Assembly (NCBI GenBank): GCA_947568835.1 | Contig: OX387606.1 | Span: forward strand, 4,154,001-4,218,000 | Origin: Protonemura montana | Taxonomy: Eukaryota; Arthropoda; Insecta; Plecoptera; Nemouridae | DNA length: 64,000 bases | Direction: 5' to 3' | Part shown: one piece after another, positions 59,901 to 64,000 of the stretch | How positions within the stretch are numbered: the first letter of the stretch is position 1 | Layout of the letters: the number at the start of each line of letters is the position of its first letter | The notes under the pieces: model-generated | What the model saw: only the letters and a program-made list of their open reading frames with translations | Databases searched by the model: none | What the model was told of the DNA's origin: nothing | Made by a program: the position numbers and the translations under genes

Positions 59901-60719
59901 TTAGACCGTCCAATTGACCGAGTAATATTCTAGATAGCTGTTGATCCAATTAAACAATCGAAGCATATCTACAAGTCCTGTCGATTTGCCATGCCAACTT
60001 GTTTGCGTCTCGTGCATTATTCTGCGCGGACGCAGAGCATCAAGACTCGACGTCGCTGACCCTTCTTGGGGCCAAATTAGCAGACAATTATCGTAGACGG
60101 TCATCTCTCGGCGTGGAAATTGATAAAGGCACGAAATCGAGCTGACAGTCGACGTCGGTCCTCACATGAATGAATCATAGCGCCGCCAAATTGTGAAGAC
60201 TGTGCTCTTAAGGACGACTAAGTTTACCGGGGAGTCGTGCGATTTGTCGTAGGGGTGAGCGCAGGGGAACCTTTCAGGCACGACTTCGGAACCTGGTTTA
60301 AGCATCTCTGGACCGGCAAAGTGCCGAAGAAATTGTTGAATGGGCAAAGTTTTGTCAAGCACTAGAAGCTTAACAAGGAAAAACTCTAAATAACCAATGC
60401 AGGTGCCACGGGTCTCTATCAAGCGTGCATAGGTCTCGTTTGCAATATCGGGTAAAGGCACAGCTTACATACACTACTTAAGACATTTAATTGGCTTTCA
60501 TAAATGTCATCACATGCATATGGATCACGTCTTGTGGAAAATATTATGGAGACATGCCATAATTTTCACCCTCACAAGATCGTCTAGCTTCTTGAGAAAC
60601 ATTTCACCGTGTTTTATTATAACCCTTCTTAGATGGTCGTTAAATCGCAGCATGCCTCGAGCGCGCTCTCGATCTTCCACAAATCCCATTTGACTAGGAG
60701 ACGTCCTTCTGCTCGGCAC
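59901..60719 (-). pseudogene. Possible decayed coding sequence, minus strand
   Basis: Three minus-strand open stretches in a row (60719-60525, 60461-60162, 60104-59901) have mixed, protein-like composition, for example GMLRFNDHLRRVIIKHGEMF and YLEFFLVKLLVLDKTLPIQQ. The middle stretch begins on a non-ATG codon and the frames are separated by stops, so this would be a broken gene or transposon remnant. I recognise no family. Chance open frames remain a real alternative. Confidence 0.2.
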
Positions 60720-60799
60720 AGAAAAAAAGGCTCATAAGATATGGCGTCGCTCCGTATTAGCTTCGAGTCTTAGCTCTAGGTGTGCATTGGCCTAGTGGC

Positions 60800-61010
60800 C
60801 CACTGGCCAAGCGGCGGCGGCGTCGCTCGAGGGATTACGACGGGCGTCGCGGTGGCGTCGGCGGCGTCGCCCGCGGAGGCGTCGGCTGCAGAGAACAATA
60901 CGTCTCCGCTCGTCACAATGATCTAGTGGCAGGATTTGCCCGGCGCCCGCGTCCCTCGAGAACGCGCTCGGGCATTACTTGCGGTCTCCGAATCCGACGT
61001 CACTAACTGA
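60800..61010. other. CpG-rich island with GGCGTCG repeats
   Basis: CpG-dense stretch with GGCGGCGGCGTCG, GGTGGCGTCGGCGGCGTCG and similar strings. It could mark a promoter, but no gene start is recognisable nearby. Confidence 0.4.
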
Positions 61011-64000
61011 GCGAGGTAGGGTGAAACCGGTGGACGGGGCCACCCCCGCGAATGCTGCCTAATAAATCGCTAAACCCTCTGATCGTGGATCTATAGATCT
61101 TTACCTTCAGATTTCTAACGAAACTTTACGCTAAGTAAAGTCTATTATATAATATATGTACCTGATTCTGCGTTCTTTTCAAAAGTTTTCCTTTGTTTCT
61201 AGAAAAGAGTGGTGTTTTTTTTTCTTCCGAGCTCCCGGCTGAGTTAAAATCATACTTTGTTCAATAATGCATCGAATGTCAAAGCGCAAGAAGCAAATTA
61301 TAAATGCCTCGACTAAGTCTGCGTCCCCAATCAGCCCGGTGATAAATCATTGACACGCGATTGCTTGCCGCCGTACATTATTCCAACGACTCTTCGCGGA
61401 CATCGGATCTCATCGGCCGTTGTTGCATGTCGTCGTGACAGCCGTCTCTCATTTCCTCCACGAGGAACGAAAGCAACATCTGACAAGCTGAGTTTTTTTC
61501 CACCCTCCGTATATAGTACCGGCCTGTGCGTGCCGTGTCGTCCACAAATCCACCCCTAAATATCCGTATGATATGGGTAGGTACATATATTTTTACCCTA
61601 ACGACACCCATTCTCCGCTGGTCCATATTGTTGGGAATTGGTGGGAAAAAGTGCGTGCGATGTGATAGCATGTGCATGCGTTGTGAGATTAGAGTCATGC
61701 GTTGCACGCGTTTCAAGTTCACCTGCTGCGACTCCATGGAAGTGCGAGTGGAATTATTCGATCAGACCCACGATTATTCTACCTGCCTTTATTTTTATAA
61801 TAACTATGCGTATGGAATTCAGGTGAGCATGACAAGGTGGCCGAGGCATGTCTTATCTGGTGAGTTTCAATGCATTGCTGCTGCCCAATTGAGTCGTGAG
61901 TCGTTGAGTCGGTTGAAGGGGAAAAACGTGAATCATATTTAGGCGAAACGCACGATTTATTTTGAAATTCGTGTTTTTTCCGAAGTAGGTAAGATAATGA
62001 ATGGTGAAAAATATTGATAACGTGGGTTAGTTTAACGCATTCATTTCGTCAGGACTGGCGTGTAGGCGACTGAAAAATATCACTGAACATCGAAATATCA
62101 CGGTGTATTTCCTAAGTGTAGGTAGGACCTCTCAAGCAGTAGTTTTCCAATACAATTTCTGGGAAGGACCCCTGGTGTTTAAGAAACATTTTTCCAGACA
62201 TTTTCTGACCTTAAGTTGTGTTGGAATGCCAAAATTTGAGTTTGTTCTAGTTCAAGGTTTACACTTGGGAACAATAGGATTATTTTCTGAAAATATTTTC
62301 TCCACTTACCAAAATGAACCCCCAAACATGCACTTTTTACCCAAGTTCTGGACAATATATCTGAAGAAGAAAATATATTTTTGAAAAAATAAACCTGGGT
62401 TACCGAAACTAAATCCTTTATCCAATGTTCTCGATTATTGTCGTCCTTACTTGACAGATAGGGTCGTAATACATCTGACATTTTTGATATGTCTTCTGAC
62501 TTTTTCACTCTCAGTTTGTGACTTTGGCCTCCATGAGAATTTTAGAAAACCTGGATGCATAAAAAATGAAGCCAGGAATCCATTGTTGGCTTAGGGCTGT
62601 ACAAAGTTGAAGGCAGATGAAGAAAATAGTAAAAAACTGCAGGGATCCTTTACCTGAAGTGGATGCTATTCCTATGACAGCTATTTTCTGAAAGCCACGT
62701 GGCATTGGTGTGGTTATGAAACAAACCCGGTATTTTTAATTCTGTAATAGATCTGTAATATCCAGGAATTCACAACCAACGGGAATATTGTGTATTTCAC
62801 ATCAACAGAACGCATTCATCTCGAAGAGTTATCCAGTAATTCATCCCTGAAATAAAGTTATTTAGGTAGCGATTTCAGACCTTTGTGCGTACCAACCAGT
62901 TTTTTGAGCGTCTTCTCGCCCGATAGCCCGGCTCAACGTCTCAATGCGAACAAACTGCTTCTTGTATTACAATAATTCACATTCTTTGACAGTCTTAGAA
63001 GCCACGCAATTTCCAATAGGCCCGTTGCCGCTTCCTTCCTTCTCTCATCTGGATAATATTCATGTTGCCTGCTCGGCGCTCCTACGGGAGAGCATCCGGG
63101 ACGGGGCCCTCAGCCACAACCTAACAAAACGCCATATTTCATGTCTGGATAATTTGAGTTCCTCCGCCCAGAGGACGGCATGAGAAACCTGAGATGCCCA
63201 GAAGGCGAATTTGTAGATCAAAGCACGTGATGCTATTTCGGCTTCGTGAAAATATTGTTTCGCAAAAGTGGAATCCCTTGGCGTCCGTAGCTTTGAATTG
63301 ATGTATATCATCTGTGTGTGGCGTTGGGCCGAGTGTTACTCGCCTGTTGGCGTTGGGGTGAGTGGCTGGGAGTGGTGCGTGGTGGTTCTGATGTCGCCCA
63401 CTCGCCCGGCGCAGATTGCCATGAGGTTGATTACCTCATCCAACCTCCCTTGCTCGTGCTAATGGGATAACAGCTTTCACTAGGTTATGTAAAACGATCC
63501 TCACGGAGGTTGTTTTGAAACCAAATCTATGTTATTCGAATGATGTAAGAGATCGAGATTAATCAACTGCAGGGCGCCTTAGGAAAAGTTTCTTTATATA
63601 CAAAAAAGAACAGTTCTGTGGTATAATTATCTGCACATCAATCTCAGGTCTGTGAACTTATTGGCGCGTGAAATTTTAAATTAACTTTAATGGTAAAAAC
63701 ACGAAGTTTTTAATCGCGTTCCTTCGGGCACTGAGTTAGTTATTGCCAAAGGCGTACGTCTCTTTGCGTTTCAGTCAACGCTCTCGATAATGTGTGCCTA
63801 GAATAATTAGCGATTACAGATTGCACGCTGTTTGTTTGCCCCCCACCCCTCCGCCACTCCGACGCCCAAAACAACGCCGAATGCTCGATTCCCAGCCTAA
63901 TCTCACGGCACTGAACGCGTCATAAAACTATAAGAGTGTGGCAAAAAGAAAAACCATAAACCGAAGGGAAAATTAAAAACTTGATCCTGGTCGTTTTTCA
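61011..64000. other. Intergenic sequence to the window end
   Basis: No confident gene. Minus-strand open frames at 62508-62179 and 62705-62511 are exon-sized, with plausible splice-donor contexts, but have no recognisable similarity. Confidence 0.45.

Overview
This is a eukaryotic, almost certainly arthropod (probably insect), genomic window: AT-rich non-coding DNA, one gene split into many GT-AG exons, abundant microsatellites, MITE-like elements and a DNA transposon. I cannot name the species. No bacterial-type operons, rRNA genes, recognisable tRNA genes or CRISPR arrays were seen.

Left 28 kb: the only gene I can identify with confidence is a discoidin domain receptor (DDR, collagen-type receptor tyrosine kinase) on the + strand. 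Twelve consecutive coding exons (3886 to 26772) join in frame into 821 residues plus a stop codon. They carry the end of the discoidin domain, the whole discoidin-like domain, a stalk, a single transmembrane helix, a long proline-rich juxtamembrane region and a complete tyrosine kinase domain. The 5' part (promoter, signal peptide, most of the discoidin domain) lies left of the window. Points of note are a valine at the kinase gatekeeper position, a proline-rich insertion of roughly 90 residues before the kinase domain, and a seven-fold tandem array of branch-point-like CTAAC motifs directly upstream of the transmembrane exon.

Inside the second in-window DDR intron sits a complete-looking 3.8-kb DNA transposon (10398 to 14177), antisense to the host gene. 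It has terminal inverted repeats of about 490 bp that are nearly identical and one intact 689-codon transposase-like ORF with zinc-binding Cys clusters and candidate acidic catalytic residues. Other repeats inside or close to the gene are a 40-bp tandem repeat ending just before the first in-window exon, a 298-bp MITE-like element (21.5 kb) with a reverse-oriented relative at 37.5 kb, and a 405-bp foldback element 1.2 kb after the DDR stop codon.

Right 36 kb (28.4 to 64 kb): I found no convincing gene. It holds a 620-bp array of a 12-bp unit (38.3 kb), a degenerate tandem repeat of about 60 to 66 bp (48.1 kb), several homopolymer G or C tracts of 12 to 25 nt, simple repeats, short CpG-rich islands with GACGCC-type repeats, a dispersed CATGGCTCCTCCA-type motif (one copy arranged as a hairpin) and two weak minus-strand coding-like stretches near 60 and 62.5 kb. 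It is best read as intergenic DNA or a very long intron of an unseen gene.

I do not see a clearly new multi-gene biological system. The most distinctive items are the branch-point array, the young nested transposon and the 12-bp minisatellite.
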